Assembly (NCBI RefSeq): GCF_049701175.1
Contig: NZ_JBNATW010000005.1
Coordinates: 34,566-98,565, forward strand
Direction of reading: 5' to 3'
Origin: Thermovenabulum sp049701175
GTDB lineage: Bacteria; Bacillota; Thermosediminibacteria; Thermosediminibacterales; Thermosediminibacteraceae
DNA: 64,000 nt
In this document: piece after piece, positions 25,567 to 34,177 of the stretch
How positions within the stretch are numbered: the stretch's first letter is position 1
Layout: every line of letters starts with the position of its first letter
Notes under the pieces: model-generated
Databases searched by the model: none
What the model saw: only the letters and a program-made list of their open reading frames with translations
Told to the model about the DNA's origin: nothing
Translations under genes and position numbers: made by a program

Positions 25567-27360
25567 TTATTTTTTCACAATAGCCCCGAACGGGCATCTA
25601 TCAAAGCAGCTGTTGCATTTAATGCATTTTTCCTTATCTATTACATGAGGCTGTCTTCTTTCTCCAGAGATAGCACCAACAGGACATACTTTTACGCAAA
25701 GGCCGCAACCCTTGCATTTTTCAGGATCTACTTCATATTTTATTAATGCCTTGCAGGCACCAGCTGGGCATCTTTTCTCCTTTATATGAGCCTCATATTC
25801 ATCCCTGAAATATCTTATTGTAGAAAGTACCGGGTTTGGTGCCGTCTGTCCCAATCCGCAAAGTGCAGAATCTTTTATGCTCTTAGCCAAGTTTTCTAAA
25901 AGTTCAATGTCTCCCTCTTTGCCTTCTCCGTTTGTAATCCTCTCTAATATTTCAAGCATTCGTTTTGTCCCTATACGGCAGGGCGGGCATTTTCCGCAGG
26001 ACTCATCCTGAGTAAAGGTTAAGAAGAACTTAGCAATATCTACCATGCAGTTATCCTCATCCATTACAATCATACCGCCGGAACCCATCATAGACCCTGC
26101 TTGAGTCAGTGTGTCGTATTCTATGGGCATATCAAGAAGCGATGCGGGTATACATCCGCCTGAAGGTCCCCCGGTTTGAACAGCTTTGAATTTTTTTCCG
26201 TTTGGTATTCCGCCGCCAATTTCAAAAATTACTTCCCTTAAAGTTGTCCCCATAGGGATTTCCACAAGACCGGTGTTGTTTATTTTCCCACCTATAGCAA
26301 ATACTTTAGTACCTTTGCTCCTCTCAGTCCCAATGCTTGCAAACCAGTCTGCACCATTTAAAATAATGGGTGGAATATTGGCATAGGTTTCTACATTGTT
26401 TATAAGTGTGGGTTTTCCCCATAAGCCCTGTAAAGCAGGGAACGGCGGTCTCGGCCTCGGTTCACCCCTTCTACCCTCAATGGAAGCAAGCAAAGCGGTT
26501 TCCTCTCCGCAAACGAACGCGCCAGAACCAAGCCTTAAAAATATATCAAAATTAAAACCAGTTCCTAAAATGTTTTTGCCTAAAAGACCCCTTTCACGGG
26601 CTTGATTAATTGCAATCTCAAGTCTTTTTACCGCAATCGGGTATTCTGCCCTTACGTAAATGTAACCCTCTTGAGCTCCAATTGCATAGCCAGCAATAGC
26701 CATAGCTTCTAATACCGAATGGGGGTCGCCTTCCAATATGCTCCTGTCCATAAATGCACCAGGGTCTCCCTCATCCGCATTGCAAACAACGTATTTTACA
26801 TCTCCAGGAGCATCCTTAGCAAACTGCCACTTCTTTCCTGTAGGAAAACCTCCGCCACCTCTTCCCCTTAAGCCAGACTTTGTAACCTCATCTATAACCT
26901 CCTGAGGAGTCATCTTTGTCAAAACCTTAGCCAGTGCCATATATCCATCATTTGCTATATACTCTTCAATTACCTCGGGGTTTATTATACCGCAGTTTCT
27001 AAGTGCAATCCTTTTTTGATGCTTGTAAAAGTTTATATCGGTTAAAGCGCGCATCTTCTCTTCAGTAGCATGTTCTTTATAAAGCAATCTTTCCACTATT
27101 CTACCTTTTATTAAGTGTTCCTCAACTATCTCCGGTATATCTTCGGGTTTTACCCTGCAATAATAGCTGCCTTCCGGATAAATCAATACATTAGGCCCAA
27201 GTTCACAAAGACCTAAACAGCCTGTCTGAACCACCTTTACTTCTTTACCTAAACCTCTTTTTTCAATCTCCTTTTGAAAAGCCTCTATTACAGACTCGCT
27301 ACCCGATGCTGTACAACCGGTTCCTTTGCAAACAAGCACATGCGCTCTATAAATCTCCAT
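25567..27360 (-). CDS. hydB: NADH-binding flavoprotein subunit HydB (NuoF-like)
   Basis: 597 residues. N-terminal thioredoxin-like [2Fe-2S] domain (CKGTGC..., TGCLGLC), then the NuoF core with FMN/NADH loops (GRGGGGFPTGKKWQF, CNADEGDPGAF), SLBB, a cluster-binding helix bundle (CGKCPPCRIGTKRML) and two C-terminal [4Fe-4S] motifs (CKGCGLCVKVCP, CIKCNSCFDRCP). The extra ferredoxin domains are the hallmark of bifurcating hydrogenases against complex I. It lies 22 bases before hydA. Confidence 0.95.
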   Translation of the reverse strand: MEIYRAHVLVCKGTGCTASGSESVIEAFQKEIEKRGLGKEVKVVQTGCLGLCELGPNVLIYPEGSYYCRVKPEDIPEIVEEHLIKGRIVERLLYKEHATEEKMRALTDINFYKHQKRIALRNCGIINPEVIEEYIANDGYMALAKVLTKMTPQEVIDEVTKSGLRGRGGGGFPTGKKWQFAKDAPGDVKYVVCNADEGDPGAFMDRSILEGDPHSVLEAMAIAGYAIGAQEGYIYVRAEYPIAVKRLEIAINQARERGLLGKNILGTGFNFDIFLRLGSGAFVCGEETALLASIEGRRGEPRPRPPFPALQGLWGKPTLINNVETYANIPPIILNGADWFASIGTERSKGTKVFAIGGKINNTGLVEIPMGTTLREVIFEIGGGIPNGKKFKAVQTGGPSGGCIPASLLDMPIEYDTLTQAGSMMGSGGMIVMDEDNCMVDIAKFFLTFTQDESCGKCPPCRIGTKRMLEILERITNGEGKEGDIELLENLAKSIKDSALCGLGQTAPNPVLSTIRYFRDEYEAHIKEKRCPAGACKALIKYEVDPEKCKGCGLCVKVCPVGAISGERRQPHVIDKEKCIKCNSCFDRCPFGAIVKK

Positions 27361-27389
27361 TTTTAATCCTCCTCACAATAAAAGACTAT

Positions 27390-27764
27390 TTAAATATTTG
27401 GTATAACCCATTCTTCAATTATTTGATTATTGACAATATGTTTAGCAACAATCTGGCGCGCTTTGTCCGGATCTAGGTTAACATAAGTTACTTTGGGCTG
27501 GCCCGGTTTAATTACATCTATCAAGGGCTCAAATTTGCAAAGCCCTATGCACCCTGTCTCGGTAACTATTACATCAGTGAGATTCCTCTTTTTGATTTCA
27601 TCCAATATTGCAAGCAGAACCTGTCTTGCACCGGCAGAAATTCCGCAGGTACCCATACCTACAACAATACGAGTTTTGTTTTCATTGTCTTTCCTTAAGT
27701 TTATAAGGTCTTTTGCCTGTTCACGTATTTTTTCTAATTCCTCAATGGATTTTATAACTCCCAT
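27390..27764 (-). CDS. thioredoxin-like [2Fe-2S] ferredoxin in the hyd operon
   Basis: 124 residues. Cluster ligands are seen as GMGTCGISAG and TGCIGLCKFEPL. Such a small subunit often sits between the NuoE-like and NuoF-like genes of clostridial hydrogenase operons. Whether it is a structural subunit or an electron carrier is not decided by sequence. Confidence 0.88.
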   Translation of the reverse strand: MGVIKSIEELEKIREQAKDLINLRKDNENKTRIVVGMGTCGISAGARQVLLAILDEIKKRNLTDVIVTETGCIGLCKFEPLIDVIKPGQPKVTYVNLDPDKARQIVAKHIVNNQIIEEWVIPNI

Positions 27765-27767
27765 TCA

Positions 27768-28313
27768 TCACACCTCCAATATACTTTTAAGGTTACTTTC
27801 CACATAATCTTTTATAAATCCAAGCACTAAGGGGTTATTTATGGGAACATCCTTCAATCTCTCTTTTATTTCCTTTGTATCAAATACAAAAGATCTATCG
27901 TCTACTAAATGCTTATAAATGAAATCTACATTCGGATACAATGCACATAATGTCACCAAAGTTTCCGCCATGTTCCCTAAGGGCTGAAGGTCTATATGAT
28001 TTTTTATAAAAGTTGCTTCTACTTTTGTACCTAATCCTATTTTTGAAGTTATCTTTAAGTCTCCTCCTGCCATTTTAGCTGCTTGAGCAAAAAGGGGTAG
28101 TCCCAGTCCTACCTTTCTTGTGGTCCTTGTTGTGAAAAAAGGGTCTAACACTTTTTCTAACATCTTTTCATCCATACCCTTGCCATTATCGACTATAGTA
28201 ATTGTCATTAAATTTTGCTTATTATCTTCTACTATTTGTATTTCTACCTCAGTTGCTCCTGCATTTATGGAATTTTCCACAATATCCAAAATATGAAGAG
28301 ACAGCTCTTTCAT
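27768..28313 (-). CDS. HATPase-domain (histidine-kinase-like) protein in the hyd operon
   Basis: 181 residues with a GHKL ATPase fold: N box DIVENSINAGATEVEI, G1 box VDNGKGMDEKML and G2 box KVGLGLPLFAQAAKMAGG. There is no dimerisation/phosphoacceptor domain or sensor, so it is not a full histidine kinase. It overlaps the operon tightly (three bases from hydC, three to the ferredoxin). An anti-sigma-like or protein-kinase role in tuning hydrogenase is inference. Confidence 0.85.
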   Translation of the reverse strand: MKELSLHILDIVENSINAGATEVEIQIVEDNKQNLMTITIVDNGKGMDEKMLEKVLDPFFTTRTTRKVGLGLPLFAQAAKMAGGDLKITSKIGLGTKVEATFIKNHIDLQPLGNMAETLVTLCALYPNVDFIYKHLVDDRSFVFDTKEIKERLKDVPINNPLVLGFIKDYVESNLKSILEV

Positions 28314-28316
28314 GGC

Positions 28317-28802
28317 CTACTCATATTTTTTCAGGATTTCGGGTACCTTATCGGGTGTAAGCCTTCCGTATACATCCTCATTTATTATTACCGTTGGGGC
28401 AAGTCCGCAGGCACCTACGCAGCGGCACGCATCGAGAGAAAATTTGATATCATCGGTAGTATCACCGACTTTTATCCCGAGTTCCTGTTCAAACCTTTCT
28501 AAAACCTTATTTGCACCCTTTACATAGCAGGCGGTACCGAGACATACCCTAATTTGATATTTGCCCCTGGGCTTAATATTGAAAAAGGAATAAAACGTAA
28601 TTGTACTGTATACCTCACTTAATGTTACATTTAGGCTTTCTGCAACCTTTTTTTGAACATCAAGGGGTAGGTATCCCATTATTCCCTGAGCTTCCTGCAA
28701 TGCCTGCAAAAGCGCCCCCCTTTGCCCCTTATATTTTTCAAGCATTTCATCGATCTTTTTTAATTTTTCTTCATAATCAGCGGTTTTGATATTGGTTTCC
28801 AC
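28317..28802 (-). CDS. hydC: NuoE-like [2Fe-2S] subunit HydC
   Basis: 161 residues from GTG 28802, which sits eight bases after GGAG. A helical N-terminal part (GALLQALQEAQGIMGYLP) is followed by a thioredoxin-like [2Fe-2S] domain with CLGTACYVKGA and DACRCVGACGLAP. It is the first gene of the hyd operon and partner of HydB. A 24-base palindrome lies about 80 bases upstream. Confidence 0.94.
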   Translation of the reverse strand: METNIKTADYEEKLKKIDEMLEKYKGQRGALLQALQEAQGIMGYLPLDVQKKVAESLNVTLSEVYSTITFYSFFNIKPRGKYQIRVCLGTACYVKGANKVLERFEQELGIKVGDTTDDIKFSLDACRCVGACGLAPTVIINEDVYGRLTPDKVPEILKKYE

Positions 28803-28881
28803 GAAAATCACTCCTTTAACTTCATAAATTAAATTTAAAATTTAAAAATAAGTCCTTTTGACCTACCAGATCGTTAATTTT

Positions 28882-28905
28882 TTGTTAAAGTATTTTCTTT
28901 CACAA
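28882..28905 (-). promoter_or_regulatory. 24-base imperfect palindrome upstream of the hyd operon
   Basis: The plus strand reads TTGTTAAAG, six bases, then CTTTCACAA. The arms TTGTTAAAG and CTTTCACAA match Rex-type half-sites but with wider spacing than the canonical operator at 32977-32994. It shares 18 of 24 positions with the rnf leader palindrome. Confidence 0.4.
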
Positions 28906-28921
28906 TATGCTTTTTAAAAAA

Positions 28922-29668
28922 TTAACCTCTTATTGCAACCCTCCCTCCCTCTTGTTCCTTTATACACTTAAAAAATTCACCAATATTTAAATCCTCCATT
29001 AAGAAAAAGGTTTTTGGAGGCAATGCCATATCTATCAAATTATGAGCATCAGAAGAACAGATTATAGCCTTATTTTCTTTAATCAATGTTTCAAAAATAG
29101 CTTTATCCATTAAGGCATTTTTTGAAATTTCTATTGCATCGGGGATTATATCTGGGGGAATAAAACCAAGGTTAGAAATTACACTATAATTCATCCTATC
29201 AATATGTGCAGGAATAAATATTCCTTCTAATTCCTTTACCTTGCTGTAAACTTCGTTTATGGAATATTTGACTGAAGTCAATAATAATTTTTCTTCAATC
29301 CCTATGATATCGCCCTTTTCATCAATAATATGCTGATTACCAAATATTTCAGGCACATTTTTTTTATATAAAAGCCCTTCGTTGATGAATTTATCAAACT
29401 TCTCCATTTGGCATAAATCTCTAAAATAACACAATACATGTACTTCCTCTACGGTTTGCACTTCCATACCAGGTATAACAAGTATCTCGCTTCCCGCAGC
29501 CTTCATAAAAGCCTCTACATTTTTTGAGCTGTTGTGGTCGCATATAGCTATAATCTTCAACCCAACTAACTTTGCCATGTTTATTATATTAGGAGGAATC
29601 ATTTCAGAAGAAGCACATGGAGATAAACAGCTGTGGATATGAAGGTCTGCTGGAAATTCTTTTAGCAT
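28922..29668 (-). CDS. PHP-domain metal-dependent phosphoesterase
   Basis: 248 residues with the PHP motifs DLHIHSCLSPCA (I), ICDHNSSKNVEAF (II), IPAHIDR (III) and SSDAHN (IV), giving the usual trinuclear metal site. This branch is often found next to DRTGG and HsfB genes in Clostridia. The substrate is unknown. It overlaps the DRTGG gene by seven bases, so it belongs to the rex-sensor operon and not to hydCBA. Confidence 0.9.
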   Translation of the reverse strand: MLKEFPADLHIHSCLSPCASSEMIPPNIINMAKLVGLKIIAICDHNSSKNVEAFMKAAGSEILVIPGMEVQTVEEVHVLCYFRDLCQMEKFDKFINEGLLYKKNVPEIFGNQHIIDEKGDIIGIEEKLLLTSVKYSINEVYSKVKELEGIFIPAHIDRMNYSVISNLGFIPPDIIPDAIEISKNALMDKAIFETLIKENKAIICSSDAHNLIDMALPPKTFFLMEDLNIGEFFKCIKEQEGGRVAIRG

Positions 29669-30012
29669 GGAATTTTACTCCCATTTAATAGATTATACAG
29701 TATACCACATAATTCGAATGTAGATTTTTCCGATGATAAGATCGGAATATTTTCCTCCTCTGCTTTTTTTAGGGTATTTTCTTCTACCTCTACGCCTTCA
29801 GCTACTATAATAGCACAAAGTCCAAGAAGAGAAGCTACTGCAACAATATTTTGATGGCTTTGAATGGTTATCCATACCTGATTTTCTTTTGCATGTGCCA
29901 TTACCCAGCTTAGAAGATCTCCTGCATAACCACCTTCAACCTTTTTTTCTAAATTCACACCTTGGGTTAAAATCTTCAAATTAAGCTTTTCTATTAGTTC
30001 AGTCAATTTCAA
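29662..30012 (-). CDS. DRTGG-domain protein
   Basis: 116 residues forming a single DRTGG-like alpha/beta domain, with GGYAGDLLSWVMAHAKENQVWITIQSHQN as the clearest segment. It overlaps both neighbours (four bases with the HsfB-like gene, seven with the PHP gene). DRTGG domains are thought to bind small ligands; no ligand is known for this group. Confidence 0.85.
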   Translation of the reverse strand: MKLTELIEKLNLKILTQGVNLEKKVEGGYAGDLLSWVMAHAKENQVWITIQSHQNIVAVASLLGLCAIIVAEGVEVEENTLKKAEEENIPILSSEKSTFELCGILYNLLNGSKIPC

Positions 30013-31352
30013 GGTTTTTCACCTCCTCCCTCCGCTTCCATGGTGGGAGGTAGTTTTTGAGATAGATCCAATACCTCTTTTGCCAGTTGTCTTACCCTAT
30101 CCCTCAATTTAAAAACACAATCGGTCTCATTAGCCCTTCCCAAAACTATATCCTCTGCAAGAGCACGACAGTTAGGACTACCGCAACTTCCACAATCAAG
30201 CCCTGGAAGCCCTTTAAGGGTTTTTTCTAAAAGTTCCATTTTTTCTATAGCTTTTGCAATATTACCATCTAACCTATATGTGTGTTCGGGGGTAATAATT
30301 CCTTCCATTTTATAATAGCCATCTTCAATATATTTTTTTATTTCACCTTCGTCTAAATTAGATTTATAGCCCAATTTTTCCGATAATTTTCTCAACTTAA
30401 CCCTTGCTACAAATCTGTTTTCAACCATTAAGGCTCCGCCAATACATCCTCCATTGCAGGCTTGAAGTTCTATATAATCTATGTCGGAAAGTTTATCCAT
30501 TTCAATTTCTTCTAAAACCTCTATGCAATTGTGAATTCCATCTACAGAGAGATTGTTGCCCCAACCTATTGCTAAATTTTCTCCCCCTGATCTGCCCCAA
30601 CCTACGCCAAGTCCACCGGCTCTTTTAAAAATTGTCTTAAAACTACCCTTCCCAAGATTCTTTAATATCTCCCCGTAGATAACATTCACCGGAATAACAG
30701 CATCTACATAGGATTTTGAAGTTCCTATAGGTTGTTTAACAGCCGTAACTTTTGCAGGACAAGGACTAATAAAAAAGGCACCAATGTCTTCCAATGAAAT
30801 TCCTAATTCTGAAGAGGCTATTTCTTTTGCCCTTTTTGCTGCAATTTCCATTGGTGATTTTATGGGAATTATGTTTTCAATCAGAGAAGGAAATCTTACT
30901 CGGATTAGCCTTACTACTGCAGGACAGGAAGAAGAAATAAGTGGTCTTATAGAACTTTTTTTTATATATTCTCGAATCGCAACAGAAACTTCTTCAGCAG
31001 CTAAAGCCACTTCGTATACCTCGTCAAACCCTACTTCGTGAAGAGCATTTATGATTTGTTCCTTTGAAACATTTTCTTTAAATTGAGCAAATAAGCTTGG
31101 TGCAGGAAGTGCAATAGTAAACTTAAATTCCTTTAGCTTTTCGAAGCTATCGTAAACCGCATACTTTGCTTGATTTGGGCATATTCTTATACATTCTCCA
31201 CAGTCAATGCATTTATCCTGCAAAATCTGGGCTTTCCCATTGCGCACCCTTATTGCCTCTGTAGGACATCCTTTTATGCAGTTTGTGCATCCTTTACATT
31301 TTGATAAATCAAGAGTAACAGAATGGTAGTATCCCGCCAAAAAATTCACCAT
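30009..31352 (-). CDS. sensory-type [FeFe] hydrogenase-like protein (HsfB/HydS-like)
   Basis: 447 residues. Two N-terminal [4Fe-4S] motifs (C19-C22-C25-C29 and C48-C51-C54-C58), then an H-cluster-like domain with SSSCPAVV (C143), SPCPAKV (C198) and ACNGGCIGG (C299, C303), and a Fe4S domain (C387, C390, C395, C412). The four H-cluster cysteines are kept, but the neighbouring residues differ strongly from HydA in the same window. No PAS domain follows, unlike Thermotoga HydS. Set among HATPase and DRTGG genes, it is more likely a sensor than a producer of H2. Confidence 0.85.
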   Translation of the reverse strand: MVNFLAGYYHSVTLDLSKCKGCTNCIKGCPTEAIRVRNGKAQILQDKCIDCGECIRICPNQAKYAVYDSFEKLKEFKFTIALPAPSLFAQFKENVSKEQIINALHEVGFDEVYEVALAAEEVSVAIREYIKKSSIRPLISSSCPAVVRLIRVRFPSLIENIIPIKSPMEIAAKRAKEIASSELGISLEDIGAFFISPCPAKVTAVKQPIGTSKSYVDAVIPVNVIYGEILKNLGKGSFKTIFKRAGGLGVGWGRSGGENLAIGWGNNLSVDGIHNCIEVLEEIEMDKLSDIDYIELQACNGGCIGGALMVENRFVARVKLRKLSEKLGYKSNLDEGEIKKYIEDGYYKMEGIITPEHTYRLDGNIAKAIEKMELLEKTLKGLPGLDCGSCGSPNCRALAEDIVLGRANETDCVFKLRDRVRQLAKEVLDLSQKLPPTMEAEGGGEKP

Positions 31353-31458
31353 CTTTCTTTCAAAAGCCTCTTTAAAATAAGCGTACTTAATATGTATATT
31401 TTCTAAAAAAGCATGTTAAGAAAATCCAAAGATATTAATTTACTTAAGTTTAAATCAA

Positions 31459-32262
31459 TCACAAATAAATTATCATTCTCACTTTTGTTCCTTTTCCAAC
31501 ATCCGACGTTATTTCAAACTTATCCGAAAATTTCTTCATGTTTGGCAGCCCCATCCCTGCCCCAAACCCCATTTCCCTAATGTGTTCGGGAGCAGTTGAA
31601 TATCCTTCCTGCATAGCAAGCTCTATATCAGGTATGCCTGGACCTTCATCTTCCGCAATAATTTCTATATACTTAGGAGTTAAATTAAACCTCATTTTAC
31701 CTTTATACGCATGGATAACTATATTCATTTCAGCTTCATAAGCAGCAATAGCAACTCTTCTTAATACTGTAGGATCTATGCCGATTTGCCTAAAAATTTT
31801 CTTGGCCTGCTCGGTTGCCCTCCCAGCTGCATTAAAATCTCCGCCGATCACTTCATAAGAAAGTTCCATAGCCCGAGCAAGATCTTTTTCTTGTTCATCT
31901 TTTTCTGTTTCAAATCTATTTTTAAAATCGCCTTTTAATCCTGCCTCAAAAAGCAATCCGCAGCTTTCGTACAATGGATACAATGTGCGCAAAAGAACAA
32001 GACCATAATCCTTTGCTAATTCAATAACATCTCGCCCAGGCATTTTCCCTCTCACAAAAATAATTGCTTTAAAATCCGACATATAAGCAGTTTTTACAAT
32101 CTGATTGTGGGTAAGCCCCGTTAATAAAACCGCATTCTTTTTATTGTCCGAAAGTATATCGCTTATTAGCTCTGCACCTGATGCATTTTCTATTTCAAAA
32201 TCCAAATTTTCGCCTAATAAAATTTCAGCGTTTAAAATTTTTTTAATCTCATATAATTTCAT
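31459..32262 (-). CDS. DRTGG-HATPase fusion, anti-sigma/serine-kinase-like
   Basis: 267 residues: an N-terminal DRTGG-like domain (about 1-120) fused to a GHKL ATPase. N box EAEMNIVIHAYKG, G1 box DEGPGIPDIELAM and G2 box GFGAGMGLPNMKKF resemble RsbW/SpoIIAB-type kinases. It starts four bases inside the end of rex. The pairing of a ligand domain with a kinase domain, next to a hydrogenase-like sensor, suggests redox signalling; its target protein is not visible. Confidence 0.85.
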   Translation of the reverse strand: MKLYEIKKILNAEILLGENLDFEIENASGAELISDILSDNKKNAVLLTGLTHNQIVKTAYMSDFKAIIFVRGKMPGRDVIELAKDYGLVLLRTLYPLYESCGLLFEAGLKGDFKNRFETEKDEQEKDLARAMELSYEVIGGDFNAAGRATEQAKKIFRQIGIDPTVLRRVAIAAYEAEMNIVIHAYKGKMRFNLTPKYIEIIAEDEGPGIPDIELAMQEGYSTAPEHIREMGFGAGMGLPNMKKFSDKFEITSDVGKGTKVRMIIYL

Positions 32263-32891
32263 CTATTTTCACCTAAATAATAGGTAAGATACTCTAATTG
32301 GGATGCAAGATCCACTCTACGCAAAACAACGTTTTCAGGCACTGTTACATTTACAGGAGCAAAATTTATTATCCCTCTAATTCCCGCTTCTACCATCTGA
32401 TTTATAACTTCTTGAGCAGCTTGCGCCGGAACTGCAACAATGCCAAGTTCTATATTCAGTTCTCTTGCTTTTGTTTTTAAATCGTTTATATGAAAAATTT
32501 CCACATTATTTAATTTTTTACCCACCTTTTCTGGGTCATTATCAAAAATACATACTATTTCAAACCCTCTTTCCAAAAACCCTTTGTATTGGGAAAGAGC
32601 AGTCCCTAAATGTCCTGCACCAAATATTGCTACCTTCCACTTTTTATCAAGCCCAAGTATCTTCATTATATAATTGTACAATTCGCGAGGATTATATCCT
32701 ACGCCCCTTGTGCCAAATTCTCCAAAATATGCAAGGTCTTTCCTCACCTGAGTAGGAGTAACACCCGTAGCTTCAGCGATGTGTTGTGATGATACCGTAG
32801 ATATTCCTTTTTCATCCGCCTCTTTTAAAAACCTTGAATAAGCAGTAAGCCTTCCTATTGTGGCATCGGGAATCTTAAACTTTTTAAACAA
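32259..32891 (-). CDS. rex: redox-sensing transcriptional repressor Rex
   Basis: 210 residues from TTG 32891, eight bases after GGAG. An N-terminal winged helix (PDATIGRLTAYSRFLKEADEKGISTVSS, about 5-75) is followed by a Rossmann domain with GAGHLGTAL that binds NADH/NAD+. High NADH releases it from DNA. A 28-base perfect-armed Rex palindrome lies about 80 bases upstream. It heads the operon with the HATPase, HsfB-like, DRTGG and PHP genes and probably controls hyd and rnf as well. Confidence 0.96.
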   Translation of the reverse strand: MFKKFKIPDATIGRLTAYSRFLKEADEKGISTVSSQHIAEATGVTPTQVRKDLAYFGEFGTRGVGYNPRELYNYIMKILGLDKKWKVAIFGAGHLGTALSQYKGFLERGFEIVCIFDNDPEKVGKKLNNVEIFHINDLKTKARELNIELGIVAVPAQAAQEVINQMVEAGIRGIINFAPVNVTVPENVVLRRVDLASQLEYLTYYLGENR

Positions 32892-32971
32892 AAATATCAC
32901 TCCTTGTTTTTAATTTTATCACAGTAACCGTCTTTTTACAATACGAAAAGCGAAAATTGTCACAATGTTTT

Positions 32972-32999
32972 AGTTATTGTTAAATTTTTAACAATAACT
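32972..32999. promoter_or_regulatory. Rex operator upstream of rex
   Basis: AGTTATTGTTAAA and TTTAACAATAACT form 13-base perfect arms around a two-base centre. The inner 18 bases (32977-32994) read TTGTTAA-N4-TTAACAA, the Rex consensus. The position, upstream of the rex start, fits autoregulation. Confidence 0.85.
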
Positions 33000-33030
33000 T
33001 TGTCCAAAAATTAATTTAAATTTTTAAATC

Positions 33031-34068
33031 TTATCTTAAATTATCCATTTTAAATTCTTCATTGGTAATATTAAAATTATAATAATTTTTTATTCCAGAT
33101 GTTACATAAACCTTCTTATCCTGAGTAACAAAAATTGCATCATAACCCTTTAAACTTTCTATAAGTTTCATCCCTTCTTGTAAACCCAAAACAAAAACCG
33201 TAGTAGAGAGGGCATCACAGTCAATGGAACTATCACCTATAATTGTAACACTAACCAATCCATTTTCTACAGGATAACCGGTTTTAACATCCAAAATATG
33301 ATGATACCTTTTCCCATTTTTTATGAAAAATCTTTCGTAGGTACCTGATGTTACCAGAGTTTTATCTTTTACTTCTATAGCTGCAAAGGTTGAGCCTCTT
33401 GATTTAAAAGGATCCTGAATTCCTATTCTCCACGGTTTCCCGTTAGGTTTTGAACCCAATACGTAAATATTTCCACCAAGATCAGCAACTGCACTTTTTA
33501 TTCCATTTTCTTTTAAAATTCTTATAACTTCATCAGCTGCATAGCCCTTTGCAATCGCTCCAAGGTCAATGGACATATTTTCTTTTTTAAGCATAACTTC
33601 ATTTTTGTCTTCATTTATAATTACATCTTTGTAATTAATGAGAGATATGACATTTTCGATTTCTTTTTTGTCAGGTAGCCTTGCCTTGTCTGTGCCAATT
33701 CCCCAAAGTTTTACCAAAGGTCCAATGGTGATATCAAATCTACCCTTTGATAAAGCTGAATAAAATAATCCCTTTTTAATGACATATAAAGTATCTCCAC
33801 TTACTCTTTGATAACCCCTCCCTGCCAATTTGTTTATTTTGCTGACTTCACTATTTTCATCATTTACATTCATTTTGTTATGAATCTCTGATATCCTGTC
33901 AAAAGCGCTGTCAATTGCCTTATCGGCATTTTCTCCATAAGCTGTTATTTGTATTAAAGTATCTAAGAGAAAATTGGTCTTGGTAATAGAATTTTCTTCT
34001 CTTTTTGTGCAAGATACCAATAAAAACATTATTAAAAAAATAATAAGTCCAAGTCTCTGCTTTTTCGT
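33031..34068 (-). CDS. apbE: FAD:protein FMN transferase ApbE (lipoprotein)
   Basis: 345 residues if started at ACG 34066-34068. That codon is the only one placed correctly after the ribosome binding site (AAAAGGAG, eight bases upstream) and in frame with a complete lipoprotein signal: KKQR, a hydrophobic core, then LLVSC. The next ATG (34029) would leave only MFLLVSC before the lipobox. The ApbE core shows DLGAIAKGYAADEVI, AVADLGGNIYVLG and HHILDVKTGYPV, with D and T of the metal site (DCDALSTTVFVLG). It would flavinylate RnfG and RnfD outside the membrane. Confidence 0.9.
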   Translation of the reverse strand, partial: TKKQRLGLIIFLIMFLLVSCTKREENSITKTNFLLDTLIQITAYGENADKAIDSAFDRISEIHNKMNVNDENSEVSKINKLAGRGYQRVSGDTLYVIKKGLFYSALSKGRFDITIGPLVKLWGIGTDKARLPDKKEIENVISLINYKDVIINEDKNEVMLKKENMSIDLGAIAKGYAADEVIRILKENGIKSAVADLGGNIYVLGSKPNGKPWRIGIQDPFKSRGSTFAAIEVKDKTLVTSGTYERFFIKNGKRYHHILDVKTGYPVENGLVSVTIIGDSSIDCDALSTTVFVLGLQEGMKLIESLKGYDAIFVTQDKKVYVTSGIKNYYNFNITNEEFKMDNLR

Positions 34069-34177
34069 TTAAATCACTCCTTTTAAACAATTATACAGAT
34101 ATAAAAAAATTAATTATTTTATCCAAATATAATTATATCAAAAAAATAAATTAATAAATATATCTTTGTGAAAAATA

